NCBI RefSeq assembly: GCF_910593785.1
Contig: NZ_CAJVAP010000020.1
Span: 1-53,903, forward strand
Direction: 5' to 3'
Origin: Leucobacter soli
GTDB lineage: Bacteria; Actinomycetota; Actinomycetes; Actinomycetales; Microbacteriaceae
Length of the DNA: 53,903 bases
Made by a program: the position numbers and the translations under genes
In this document: piece after piece, positions 24,157 through 32,122 of the stretch
Position numbering within the stretch: position 1 is the stretch's first letter
Layout: every line of letters starts with the position of its first letter
Notes under the pieces: model-generated
Told to the model about the DNA's origin: nothing
Seen by the model: only the letters and a program-made list of their open reading frames with translations
Databases searched by the model: none

Positions 24157-26069
24157 GCCGCCGCCGCGCAGGCGATGCCGCGCGCGAGCAGGATCGCGCC
24201 GACGCCCCAGGCGATCAGGCTGAGCTCGATCGAGACGGTAAGCGGATCGGCCGCGAGCGTCGGGCGGCCGACGAGCATGAGCCCGGCAGCGAGCTGCCAC
24301 AGCAGCACGATGAAGATCGCCCCGCCGATGTCGAAAGCCGTGCGGCGGATCTCCCGGCGTGCGGTGACGGATGCGCTCGCCGCGGGGCTGCTGCTGTCGA
24401 GGTGGTTATCACGGCGGCTATCGCGACGGCGGTCACTGCGGCGGCGCAGGCGCCCCACGAGCCACACGCACCCCACTGCGAAGGCGCCGAACGCGGCGAA
24501 GACGAGCGCGGTGACGGCGGCGGGCTCGCCAGCCGAGCCGTCGGGGTCCAGACCGTCGAAGTAGGCCGCGATCTGCTGCACCGGCGCCGTCTGATCGTAG
24601 AGCGGCCCGTTCGCGGCCTGCAGCATCACGACCGCCCTGCCCTCGGAGGGGCGGAGCTCGGCGTGCGCGAAGAAGCCGTCCGTGCGACCGACGTGCGCGG
24701 CGATCGGCGCGGTGCCGGATCCGGATCCGGTCCCGATGCCGTTCGCGGCAGTGTTGTTCGCGGCAGTGCTGCCGGCGGCAGTGCTGTTCGCGCGAGTGCC
24801 GCTTGCGTCAGTGCCGCTGCCCGCGCCCGTGCCCCAGCCGAGTCCGTAGCCGTCGGTCCGCGGGGCCGCGGTGTCGCCGTTCTCGGCAGTGGTTCGCGGG
24901 GTGAGCATGGCCCGCACGCTCTCGGCGCTCAGGATCCGCGTCCCGTCGTCGGCGAGGCCCTCGCGCAGCAGCATCCGCAGGAAGGCGGCGAGATCGTCGG
25001 CGGTCGACACGAGGTAGCCGTCGGGTGCGGCTCCCGCGGGTACCGTCTCACCGCGCGTGAACGGCACGCCGAAGGCGAAGCCGTGACCCGACGCGGCGAT
25101 GCGCTGCGCTTCGGCCGGATCCGCGGTGGACCGGGTCATCCCGAGCGGTGCGAACAGCTCGCGTTCCAGGAACTCTGCGAACGGCAGCCCGCTCTCCGCC
25201 TCGATGACGGCGCCGAGGATCGCGTAGTTCAGGTTCGAGTAGGCGAAGGGGACGCCGTCATGGAGTGCGGCGCCGTCCGGAGTCGCGGCTTCATCGAGGA
25301 TCGCGGTGGTCGCTCGGGGGACGGCGCCTGCCCGGGGGACGGTATCGGCGCGGGCCGCGCGGTCCTGGATCGAGAGCGTCGGATCGCGGCGCGCATCGAG
25401 CCCGGCGTCGGCGTCGAAGCCGCTGGTGTGGCTGAGCAGCTGCGCGATCGTGATCGGATCGGCGTCCTGCGGACGGAACTCCGGCAGGGAGTCGCGCACG
25501 GGCGCATCGAGTCGCAGTCGGCCCGAGTCGACCAGGCGCATGATCGCCGCGGCGGTCACCGGCTTGCTGAGCGAGCCGATGAGGAACGGCGTATCGGCGT
25601 CGGCGCCGCCCGCCCCGCCGGAGACGGTTCCCGGCACGAGTGCGCCTTCGGTCGATGCGGCGCCGGAGGGCGAGGTGCCTGTGGATGCGGCGCCGGTGGA
25701 TACGCCGCCGGTCTCGATCACGGCCCAGGCGGCCGGCGCCTGCAGGCCGGGGAGGAGCGCGGTGCGGTCGAGCCCTCCGGCGAGGATGGCCGGAGCTGAC
25801 GAAACGGGATCCTCCGCGGGATCCTTCACGGGATCCGACGCGGTGTCGTTTGCAGCGCCGTGAGCGGTGCCGTGGACTGTGCTGATCCCGGCGCCGTGAG
25901 TAGCGCCGTGCGCGAGCGCGCTGCGCGCGGTGTCTGCCGTGTCGGCGGGAGAGGCGTCGACGATCGCCATGGCGGGGAGGAGCAGCAGTCCGAGCACGGC
26001 CGCCACCGCAAGCCAGGCCCGATCGGCGGAACTCGAATTCTTCGTGCTTTTTGCGTCGTGATGCGTCAC
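24063..26069 (-). CDS. serine hydrolase / beta-lactamase-fold (class C-like) membrane protein
   Basis: About 668 residues from GTG 26069. A signal peptide or anchor (WLAVAAVLGLLLLPAMA, 19-35) is followed by an Ala/Thr/Asp/Ser-rich stretch, then a beta-lactamase-family domain: SLSK with catalytic S166 and K169, HTSGF near 214, and Y277-S-N279. A hydrophilic low-complexity insert (repeats of NSTAAGSTAANNTAAN) interrupts it near 440. C-terminal helices near 525-550 and 590-645 are membrane-spanning. It probably acts on peptides or esters outside the cell; not evidently a drug-resistance lactamase. TACTCT on the reverse strand, 6 nt before the GTG, predicts a leaderless transcript. The last 94 bp overlap the DUF1801 gene. 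Confidence 0.82.
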   Translation of the reverse strand: MTHHDAKSTKNSSSADRAWLAVAAVLGLLLLPAMAIVDASPADTADTARSALAHGATHGAGISTVHGTAHGAANDTASDPVKDPAEDPVSSAPAILAGGLDRTALLPGLQAPAAWAVIETGGVSTGAASTGTSPSGAASTEGALVPGTVSGGAGGADADTPFLIGSLSKPVTAAAIMRLVDSGRLRLDAPVRDSLPEFRPQDADPITIAQLLSHTSGFDADAGLDARRDPTLSIQDRAARADTVPRAGAVPRATTAILDEAATPDGAALHDGVPFAYSNLNYAILGAVIEAESGLPFAEFLERELFAPLGMTRSTADPAEAQRIAASGHGFAFGVPFTRGETVPAGAAPDGYLVSTADDLAAFLRMLLREGLADDGTRILSAESVRAMLTPRTTAENGDTAAPRTDGYGLGWGTGAGSGTDASGTRANSTAAGSTAANNTAANGIGTGSGSGTAPIAAHVGRTDGFFAHAELRPSEGRAVVMLQAANGPLYDQTAPVQQIAAYFDGLDPDGSAGEPAAVTALVFAAFGAFAVGCVWLVGRLRRRSDRRRDSRRDNHLDSSSPAASASVTARREIRRTAFDIGGAIFIVLLWQLAAGLMLVGRPTLAADPLTVSIELSLIAWGVGAILLARGIACAAAAQSSRRRTPASRSRRIAFWPTPWRASSSFSE

Positions 26070-26075
26070 ACTAGG

Positions 26076-26126
26076 AGAGTAAACGAAGTTCGTTAGTTTA
26101 TGACTGGCGCATGAGTGCCACGGCAC
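26076..26126. promoter_or_regulatory. shared operator/promoter, copy 1 (serine hydrolase and regulator operon)
   Basis: From 26078 the block agtaaacgaagttcgttag contains the odd palindrome AACGAA-G-TTCGTT (26082-26094). Its left edge is the reverse-strand -10 TACTCT of the hydrolase. After 14 nt comes GTGCCACGGCAC (26115-26126), a perfect palindrome. The same block with the same internal spacing lies at 30303-30353. Confidence 0.7.
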
Positions 26127-26210
26127 GAGCTCGCCATCCGTCGCGCGGCACCCGCAGCAAGACGCACGACACACAACGTACGACACGACCGGCATTGCGA
26201 GGTCTCGACG

Positions 26211-27281
26211 ATGAGCCCCTTCACCGAATCCCAGGATCGGATCCGCGTGGGCCGCCTCGGCCCGCTCGCGCGGGAGCACACCGACGCACTGATCTCGCTC
26301 ATGCGCGTCCGCCCGGGGAGCCGCGCGGCGGCGGGCGAGCTGCTGGGCGCCGCCGCCGGCCGCGACGATCCGGATGCTGCGACGCCGACGGCCCGATCCG
26401 GCGCGGCGGTTCCCGAGACCGGGAACCCGGCCGCCGACTCCGACGCCGTGATCGATGCGCTGATCCGCGCCGGATTTCTCTCCGAGGCGGACGGCGAACT
26501 GGAGTTCCTCTCGCCCGAGACAGTGATCGGCGAGCTCGCCGCCGCCGGCCTCGAACGGGAGCGCCGTGCTCTCGGCGACCTCATGGAACTGATCTCGGGG
26601 CTGCCGGAGCTCTCGCAGGCGTGGCAGCTGGGGTCCGCGCCGGCGGGGCAGGAGATCCAGGGCGAGATCACGCAGGGCGGCGATGCGGCGATGGCGCGCT
26701 GGTTCGAGATCGCGTCCCGTGTGCCGCCGGGTACCCCGAGTGCCGCACTGCCCGACATGGCCTGGATCCACGAGTACGTCGTGCCGGTCCTCGGCAGCCT
26801 CGAGGAGGCGCTGGCTCCGGGGGACTACGGGATCCGCTACCTCTTCCACCATTCCGCCGCCGACGATCCGCGCGATCGCGAGGTGCTCGACCGCATGGTC
26901 GAGATCGGCATCACCGTGCGCCTCGCGCCGCGCATCCCGAGCTGGTTCTACGTCGACCAGCGCGTCATGGCGGCGTTCCCCACCACGTGGGGCGCCGACT
27001 CCCCGGTGGGGATGGCGATCATCTACGCCTCGCCGGTGGTGCGGGCGATGCACGCGCTCTTCGAGTCGCTCTGGGCGACGGGCGTGCCGTATCCGCCTTC
27101 TGCGGAGGGCTGGCAGTCGGTGCTGGAGCTGCTCGGCGAGGGCAAGACCGACGAACAGGTCGCCGAGATCCTCGGTATCGGCCTCCGCACCGTCCGGCGG
27201 CGCATCGCCGATGCGATGGCGGAGTACGGGACCGGATCCCGGTTCGAACTCGGGGCGGCCTGGGCGGCGGGGAGAGGATGA
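26211..27281 (+). CDS. HTH-type regulator, TrmB/LuxR-like, tandem copy 1
   Basis: 356 residues. The N-terminal part (1-120) looks like a degenerate winged helix, the middle (about 190-300) like a phospholipase-D-like TrmB sensor (ALAPGDYGIRYLFHHSAADDPRDREVLDRMVEIGITVRLAPRIPSWFYVDQRVMAAFPT), and the last 60 residues are a LuxR-type HTH (LGEGKTDEQVAEILGIGLRTVRRRIADAMAEYG). The ATG at 26211 is chosen because GAGG lies 8 nt upstream. First gene of a three-gene regulator operon; its ATGA stop overlaps the next start. Confidence 0.78.
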   Translation: MSPFTESQDRIRVGRLGPLAREHTDALISLMRVRPGSRAAAGELLGAAAGRDDPDAATPTARSGAAVPETGNPAADSDAVIDALIRAGFLSEADGELEFLSPETVIGELAAAGLERERRALGDLMELISGLPELSQAWQLGSAPAGQEIQGEITQGGDAAMARWFEIASRVPPGTPSAALPDMAWIHEYVVPVLGSLEEALAPGDYGIRYLFHHSAADDPRDREVLDRMVEIGITVRLAPRIPSWFYVDQRVMAAFPTTWGADSPVGMAIIYASPVVRAMHALFESLWATGVPYPPSAEGWQSVLELLGEGKTDEQVAEILGIGLRTVRRRIADAMAEYGTGSRFELGAAWAAGRG

Positions 27282-28693
27282 GTACCGTGGCCAGTGGCGT
27301 GGCGGTGGTCGAGGACTTTGTTGGTGACGCCGTCGTCGGCGATGCCGCTGTCGTCGAGGCTGCAGTCGACGACGTTTCTGTCGATGAGGCCTCTGCCGGT
27401 GACGCCGCAGTGCTCGCCGGGGTGCTGCGCGACGGAGGTGTTCTCGATCTGCTGCTGCGCCTGCAACGGGGGAAGCCGCGCACGATCGAGCAGATCCGCG
27501 AGATCGCGCCTCCGGGGATCGATCTCGGCGCCTCGCTGCTCGCGCTGGAGCGCGCCGGGCTCGTCCGGGTCGATGCCGAGGGGTTGAGGATCGCGCCGCC
27601 CGAACCGCTGGTCGCCGGTGCGGTGACGGGCGAGCTGGCGGCGGCGCGCGAGCGCCTCGGCCGCTGGCGGGAGCTGTTCGCGGGGCTGGCGGCCGGATCC
27701 GGGGCCGGAGCGGGTTCGAAGCCGCCTGTGCTTGCTACTTCTGTGCTTGCCGCTTCTGCGCTCGCCGCACGATCCTCGCCGCCGTTCGACGGCCGGTCGA
27801 TCGCGATGCGCGTCGTGGTCGGCGACGCCGGCACGCTCTGGGATCGGATGACGGAGGTCGGAGGCGGATCGGAGCGCGGAGACGATGGTCGTGCCGGCGA
27901 CGGAGTGGAGCTCGGGATCATCGTGCCCGATCTCTCGCAGGTGCGGGAGGAGTTGCGCGGCGCCGGCACCGACCTCGGCCTCGATACCGGCCCCGCGGGC
28001 GCTGCGGAGGCACGGCTCGCCGGCTCGCAGATCCTGGTCGATGCGCGGTCGCTCGCAGACCCTGCGCTCGTGCCGGTGCTCGATGGGCTGCGTGCGGCAG
28101 GGGATCGGATCCGGCTTTCCGCCGCACCGCCGTGCTGGCTCGCGGTGGGCAGGTCCGGGCAGGCGGCCGTTTCGAGCGATGCCGCGCTCCGTCCGCTCTC
28201 GAGCCTCGTCCTCGTGGAGGCGCCGCCGGTCGTCGCGGCCCTGCACGCCGTCTTCGCGAGCGAGTGGGATGCGGCGCAACCCTATCCGCTCGGCGGTGGA
28301 GCATCGGACGCGGGAACCTCCGGCGCAGAGGTATCCCACACAGAGGCGCCCGGCATCGACGACACCGGCCAGGACACCACCGACACCGGCGCCGACACCG
28401 CGACCGCCACCGCCGGTAGCCTGGTCGACGACGGTCTCGCGCTCCGAGCACTGGGCCTGAGCGATGACGAGGTCGCCCGGGCGCTCGGCTGCTCCGCGCG
28501 GACGCTGCAACGCGAGTTCTCGGCGCTCATGCGGCGGATCGGCGTGCGCTCGCGCTTCGAACTCGGCGCGTGGTGGGCTCGACGGCAGGGGCAACAGGGT
28601 CGGCAGGGGCAGCAGAGCACGCGATGCGAGCCGGGACGGCCGGGAGACCGCGGGCCGGACGGCCCGCGGCAGACACGGGAAGGACACCGCTGA
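27278..28693 (+). CDS. HTH-type regulator, tandem copy 2 (diverged paralogue)
   Basis: 471 residues. The C-terminal HTH (LGLSDDEVARALGCSARTLQREFSALMRRIGVRSRFELGAWWARRQG) is clearly related to the end of the preceding protein (SRFELGAAWAAGRG). The middle half has the same order of strands but is more diverged and interrupted by Ala/Gly/Asp/Thr-rich insertions, including a VGDAVV/VDDVSVDEAS-type repeat at the N-terminus and a TDTGADTATATAG linker. The start overlaps the upstream stop (ATGA) and the stop overlaps the TetR start (TGATG). Effector unknown. Confidence 0.72.
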   Translation: MSTVASGVAVVEDFVGDAVVGDAAVVEAAVDDVSVDEASAGDAAVLAGVLRDGGVLDLLLRLQRGKPRTIEQIREIAPPGIDLGASLLALERAGLVRVDAEGLRIAPPEPLVAGAVTGELAAARERLGRWRELFAGLAAGSGAGAGSKPPVLATSVLAASALAARSSPPFDGRSIAMRVVVGDAGTLWDRMTEVGGGSERGDDGRAGDGVELGIIVPDLSQVREELRGAGTDLGLDTGPAGAAEARLAGSQILVDARSLADPALVPVLDGLRAAGDRIRLSAAPPCWLAVGRSGQAAVSSDAALRPLSSLVLVEAPPVVAALHAVFASEWDAAQPYPLGGGASDAGTSGAEVSHTEAPGIDDTGQDTTDTGADTATATAGSLVDDGLALRALGLSDDEVARALGCSARTLQREFSALMRRIGVRSRFELGAWWARRQGQQGRQGQQSTRCEPGRPGDRGPDGPRQTREGHR

Positions 28694-29307
28694 TGGGACG
28701 ACCGAAGGTCGCGATCCTCAATCGAGAGCGCATCGCACGTGCCGCGCTGGAGATCGCCGACGATCGCGGCAAGTTCACGCTCGCGCAGCTTGCCAAGCAT
28801 CTGGGTGTGACGTCGCCCTCGCTCTACAACCACGTGAGCGGCCTCGACGAGGTGCTGGAGCTGATGCGCGAGACGATCCACGTGGAGCGCGGCCCCAAGA
28901 TCGACCGGTCGTGGCCGTGGCAGGAGGCGCTGCGGCACGTCGCCTACCACGATCGCGATTCGATCGGGCAGTATCCGTGGCTCGCGGCGGATCTCATGAT
29001 CTCGCAGGTCGCGGCCGAGGAGCCGCTCGCCTCGGTGGTCGCCTTTGCCGAGGTGCTGCGAGACGCCGGGTTCACCGCGGAGGAGGTCTACCGGGTGATC
29101 GGTGCGATCGACCTGCTCTCTGCCGGGGGAGCGCTCGACCTCGGCGCGCCCGAGCGGGTGTACCCGATCGAGGCGGAGCTCGCCGACGATGCGCTCGGGG
29201 AGTCGCTACGGGCGAACCCGAAGGGGCGGGAGCGCGCCGATGCGGTGTTCGAGTTCGCGGTGGAGGCGCTCATCGTTGCGCTGGAGCGGCGCCTGGCCTC
29301 CCGCTGA
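28693..29307 (+). CDS. TetR/AcrR-family transcriptional regulator
   Basis: 204 residues. The N-terminal TetR HTH is LNRERIARAALEIADDRGKFTLAQLAKHLGVTSPSLYNHVSGLDEVLELM; the C-terminal ligand domain is all helical and resembles the TetR_C_33-like group. The start is preceded by the end of the upstream gene (TGATG), so it is coupled. It is the best candidate binder of the two identical-layout operators at 26078-26126 and 30305-30353, one in front of its own operon. Its last 220 bp are antisense to the EamA gene. Confidence 0.88.
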   Translation: MGRPKVAILNRERIARAALEIADDRGKFTLAQLAKHLGVTSPSLYNHVSGLDEVLELMRETIHVERGPKIDRSWPWQEALRHVAYHDRDSIGQYPWLAADLMISQVAAEEPLASVVAFAEVLRDAGFTAEEVYRVIGAIDLLSAGGALDLGAPERVYPIEAELADDALGESLRANPKGRERADAVFEFAVEALIVALERRLASR

Positions 29308-30296
29308 GGGGTCGCCGTCGCAGGCTCGGTGCGCCCGGTCGCGAAGGCCGAGAGGCCGCCGGCGATGGCGACGCACACCATGCCGGCGACGGTGAGGGCG
29401 TCGAGATGCTCGCCGAGGGCGACGGCGCCGATGATCGCGGCGAGCACGGGGTCGAGGGAGAGCAGGATCGCGACGGTCCGGGCGCCGACGATCCTGACCG
29501 CGAGGAAGTCGGCGGTGAAGGCGAGGATCACGCCCAGCAGCGCCGAGGCGCCGAGGATCGGTGCGTCGCTCCAGCGCAGCGACGGCACGGCGGCGATCGC
29601 GAAGGGGGAGGCGAGGATCGCGGCGAGGCCGATGGCGAGTGCTAGCTCGGAGGCGCCGCCGCCGGAGCGCCCGATCCGCTCGGCCACGACGACGTAGCCG
29701 GCGAGCGAGACCGCGGCGAGACCGCCGAAGAGCAGCCCGAGGAGGTCGAGGTCGGCGGAGGGGCGGGCGATGACCACGACGCCGATCAGCCCGAGCACCG
29801 CGTAGGCCGCCTGGCGGGGTCTGCGGGAGGCGAGGATCGCGACGGCGAACGGCCCCAGGAATTCGAGTGTGATGGCGACGCCGAGCGGGAGGTGGACGAG
29901 CGCGCGATACATGCAGATGTTCATGGCCGCGATCGACGTGCCGTAGAGCAGGATCATCGTCCAGTCGGCGCGGCTGCGACCGCGGAGGCGTGGGCGGACG
30001 ACGCTCAGCATCAGGGTGGCGGCGATGGCGAAGCGCAGGCCGCTGACGCCGAACGGGTCGAGGTGGTCGAAGAGCGTGCGGGAGAAGGCGGCCGAGACTT
30101 GCACGCTGCTCGACGCGATGAGGACGAGCAGCAGGCCGATTCCGCCCTTGGTTGACGCCGGGGCGTGCGCGATGGTAAACGCGAGGCGTGCCGCGAGAAG
30201 GGCGGGCAGGCGTGCGGAGCGGCGGGCGGATCGACGCGCGGAGAACGGCTCGGGTCGGTGCGTGGTTGGCGTGGAATGGATGGTGTTGGTGTTCAC
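29088..30296 (-). CDS. EamA-family (DMT) transporter
   Basis: 402 residues from GTG 30296. Ten predicted helices occupy about 48-325 with two EamA repeats (SSVQVSAAFSRTLFDHLDPFGVSGLRF and LGVILAFTADFLAVRIVGARTVAILLSLDPVLAAIIGAVALGEHLD). An RhtA-like amino-acid or metabolite exporter is plausible. Tails are unusual: an Arg-rich N-terminal 45 residues, and a Ser/Ala/Arg-rich C-terminal 75 residues encoded on the strand opposite the TetR gene (220-bp convergent overlap). TACTTT on the reverse strand lies 6 nt before the GTG and overlaps the TetR-type operator. Confidence 0.85.
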   Translation of the reverse strand: MNTNTIHSTPTTHRPEPFSARRSARRSARLPALLAARLAFTIAHAPASTKGGIGLLLVLIASSSVQVSAAFSRTLFDHLDPFGVSGLRFAIAATLMLSVVRPRLRGRSRADWTMILLYGTSIAAMNICMYRALVHLPLGVAITLEFLGPFAVAILASRRPRQAAYAVLGLIGVVVIARPSADLDLLGLLFGGLAAVSLAGYVVVAERIGRSGGGASELALAIGLAAILASPFAIAAVPSLRWSDAPILGASALLGVILAFTADFLAVRIVGARTVAILLSLDPVLAAIIGAVALGEHLDALTVAGMVCVAIAGGLSAFATGRTEPATATPQREARRRSSATMSASTANSNTASARSRPFGFARSDSPSASSASSASIGYTRSGAPRSSAPPAESRSIAPITR

Positions 30297-30302
30297 GCTG
30301 AT

Positions 30303-30353
30303 AAAGTAAATGAAGATCGTTTGTTTTAATACGGTGAATCAGTGCCATGGCAT
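30303..30353. promoter_or_regulatory. shared operator/promoter, copy 2 (EamA and Pr6Pr side)
   Basis: From 30305, agtaaatgaagatcgtttg matches the copy at 26078 at 16 of 19 positions, and the palindrome GTGCCATGGCAT (30342-30353) lies at the same distance (36 bp). The reverse-strand -10 TACTTT (30303-30308) of the EamA gene is within the operator edge. Confidence 0.7.
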
Positions 30354-30380
30354 GGATCGGTCACGCACGAGGCGGCAGGG

Positions 30381-30386
30381 CATACT
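30381..30386 (+). promoter_or_regulatory. -10 box of the Pr6Pr gene
   Basis: CATACT, 6 nt before the GTG at 30393. Confidence 0.4.
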
Positions 30387-30392
30387 TGAGCT

Positions 30393-31166
30393 GTGCCGAA
30401 GATGGAGAGCTCCGACGACACTGCCGATGCCACTGCAGCTGCCGACGTGCCAGGCCCGGGGCTCCGCGAGCGGGTCTGGCCGATCCTGCGGCTGCTCTGC
30501 GGCCTGCTGATTCTGGCCGCCGTCTGGCAGCAGGCGTCGACGACGTTCGCTCGCGCGGTGGCAGGCGGATCCGATCTGCCGACAACGATTGTGAACTTCT
30601 TCAGCTTCTTCACGATCCTGTCGAATGTGCTCGCGATGCTGGTGCTGATCGTGGCTGCGCTGCGCGCCTTCACCGGGGCCGATCGCCGGGGCGGCGAGCC
30701 CCGCTGGCTGACGCTCGCGCTGGCGAGCGCGACGAGCTACATGATCCTGACCGGGATCGTCTACAACGTTCTCCTACGGAGCATCCCTCTCGACCAGGGG
30801 GCCACGGTGCCGTGGTCGAACGAGGTGCTTCACGTCGTCGGGCCGCTGTTCATGCTGGTCGATCTGCTCTGGGCGCCGGGGCGCGCGGCCCTGCGCTGGT
30901 CGGCCGTGCTCGAGGTGCTGATCTTCCCGATCCTCTGGGTCGCCTACACGCTGATCCGGGGCCCGCTCGTCACCAGCCCGAGGACAGAGGAGCCCTGGTG
31001 GTACCCTTACCCCTTCCTCGACCCGCACCTGCAAGGCGGATATTTCGGAGTCGCAGCCTACGTCTTCGGCATCGCCGTTGCGATCATCGGCCTGGCCGCT
31101 GCTGTCGTCGCGATCGGGCGGCGGCGCAGCCGTGGCCGCGCGTCGGTTTCAGCTCTCGTCGAGTAG
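30393..31166 (+). CDS. Pr6Pr (FAR-17a/AIG1-like) family membrane protein
   Basis: 257 residues with six hydrophobic segments. The family pattern NFFSFFTILSNVLAMLVLIVAAL and SYMILTGIVYNVLLR...WSNEVLHVVGPLFMLVDLLWAPGR is clear, including the conserved N/T and H in helices that in the eukaryotic relatives form the hydrolase pair. Function in bacteria is unknown. GTG 30393 is used because of the -10 spacing; ATG 30402 is the alternative. The 3' end overlaps the convergent reductase gene by 18 bp. Confidence 0.85.
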   Translation: MPKMESSDDTADATAAADVPGPGLRERVWPILRLLCGLLILAAVWQQASTTFARAVAGGSDLPTTIVNFFSFFTILSNVLAMLVLIVAALRAFTGADRRGGEPRWLTLALASATSYMILTGIVYNVLLRSIPLDQGATVPWSNEVLHVVGPLFMLVDLLWAPGRAALRWSAVLEVLIFPILWVAYTLIRGPLVTSPRTEEPWWYPYPFLDPHLQGGYFGVAAYVFGIAVAIIGLAAAVVAIGRRRSRGRASVSALVE

Positions 31167-31715
31167 TCGGGTGGCCGGTGCTTCGCCCGTGGACGCGCGT
31201 CGCACGCGGTAGCGGCCGCAGAGGAAGTCCCGGTTGCGGGCCGAGTCTACGAGTTCGAGATCGAGCCGCCCGGTGAAGAGGGGCTGCCCTGCGCCGAGCA
31301 TGACCGGCGCGTACTGGATCCACACCTCGTCGAGCAGTCCGGCCGCGGCGAACTCGGCGGCGACGCCTCCGCCGCCCGCGATCCAGAGATCCTTGCCGCC
31401 TGCCGCCGCGGTCATCTCTTCGTGCACCTGCACGATGCCGGCCTGCGTCAGCCGGATGTCGGCGCCCTTCGGGATGTGGAGCTCCCGGTGGGTGAGCACC
31501 CACGTCGGCTGAGTGTAGCCCCAGGGCTCGCCGCTGCGCAGCAGCCACTCGTAGGTGGAGGCGCCCATCACGAGCGCGCCGATCCCGTCGACGAACGCCG
31601 GGTAGGCCATCGGGCCCTCCATGTCGAAGTCCTGCGCGAAGAGCCACTCGAGCGAGTGCTCGGTGGTCGCGATGAACCCGTCGAGGCTTGTGGCGGTGTA
31701 GAAGTGGGTGGTCAT
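31149..31715 (-). CDS. dihydrofolate reductase-family (RibD C-terminal-like) protein
   Basis: 188 residues. The RibD_C fold is indicated by TATSLDGFIATTEHSLEWLFAQD, GALVMGASTYEWLL, WVLTHRELHIP and LWIAGGGGVAAEFAAAGLLDEVWIQYAPVMLGAGQPLF. This is the YyaP/YwjB-like group of uncharacterised reductases, not folA. The start at 31715 is supported by TATGAT on the reverse strand 6 nt upstream (31722-31727). It is the last ordinary gene before the defence island. Confidence 0.9.
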   Translation of the reverse strand: MTTHFYTATSLDGFIATTEHSLEWLFAQDFDMEGPMAYPAFVDGIGALVMGASTYEWLLRSGEPWGYTQPTWVLTHRELHIPKGADIRLTQAGIVQVHEEMTAAAGGKDLWIAGGGGVAAEFAAAGLLDEVWIQYAPVMLGAGQPLFTGRLDLELVDSARNRDFLCGRYRVRRASTGEAPATRLLDES

Positions 31716-32122
31716 GCCTGGATCATAGGCCGGTGCGCGCCGGCGCCGCACCCTCGTAATTATTCGGAGGAGTGAGCGTCGTGCTCATCAAGCTGCTTCT
31801 CGGCATCTTCGACGGGAGCCTCGCACTCAGATGGACGCCGGCGCAGCCTCCCGTGGAAATCCTTCTGTGCACCGGCGAAGCTCCGAACTTCGAGGACTGC
31901 ATCAATCACCATTATTGAGTGGGTGGGGTGCACCGGAGGGCGTATCGCGGGATAGCGCGGGTGGCCGGGGCTCGATGGGACCGTTTGCCGGAAACATGAT
32001 CGTTTCCCGCTGAGACCGCTTCTGGCGTTCACTACCGACGACTGCGAGATATGAGTCGTCGCACCAATGCTGGTCGCCGCTCTAAGGAATATCCCAGCAC
32101 GCGTCCGACCGCTGACAGTCGA
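31716..32122. other. 407-bp gap at the left edge of the defence island
   Basis: Apart from the reductase -10 box (31722-31727) I see no confident gene. A 45-codon frame (GTG 31781 to TGA 31918, GGAGG 10 nt upstream) reads through on the plus strand; a 90-codon frame (31760-32032) reads on the minus strand. Neither has recognisable features. No tRNA end or integrase remnant is visible, although this is where composition and gene content change. Confidence 0.6.
31781..31918 (+). CDS. possible 45-residue small protein
   Basis: GTG start with GGAGG at 31766-31770, 10 nt upstream. It encodes MLIKLLLGIFDGSLALRW followed by a Pro/Cys-containing end. No family recognised; it could be chance or a gene remnant at the island boundary. 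Confidence 0.2.
   Translation: MLIKLLLGIFDGSLALRWTPAQPPVEILLCTGEAPNFEDCINHHY

Noticed and set aside
24063..26069. Beta-lactamase antibiotic resistance gene
   Set aside because: SxxK and YxN are present but the membrane-anchored C-terminus, low-complexity inserts and family pattern suit general serine hydrolases; resistance cannot be claimed.
24063..27053. Longer start for the serine hydrolase at 27053
   Set aside because: The extra 328 residues are antisense to the first LuxR-HTH regulator, while GTG 26069 has a signal peptide and a properly spaced -10 box.
31760..32032. 90-residue minus-strand gene in the island-edge gap
   Set aside because: No start signal, no recognisable motif, and composition like a random frame.
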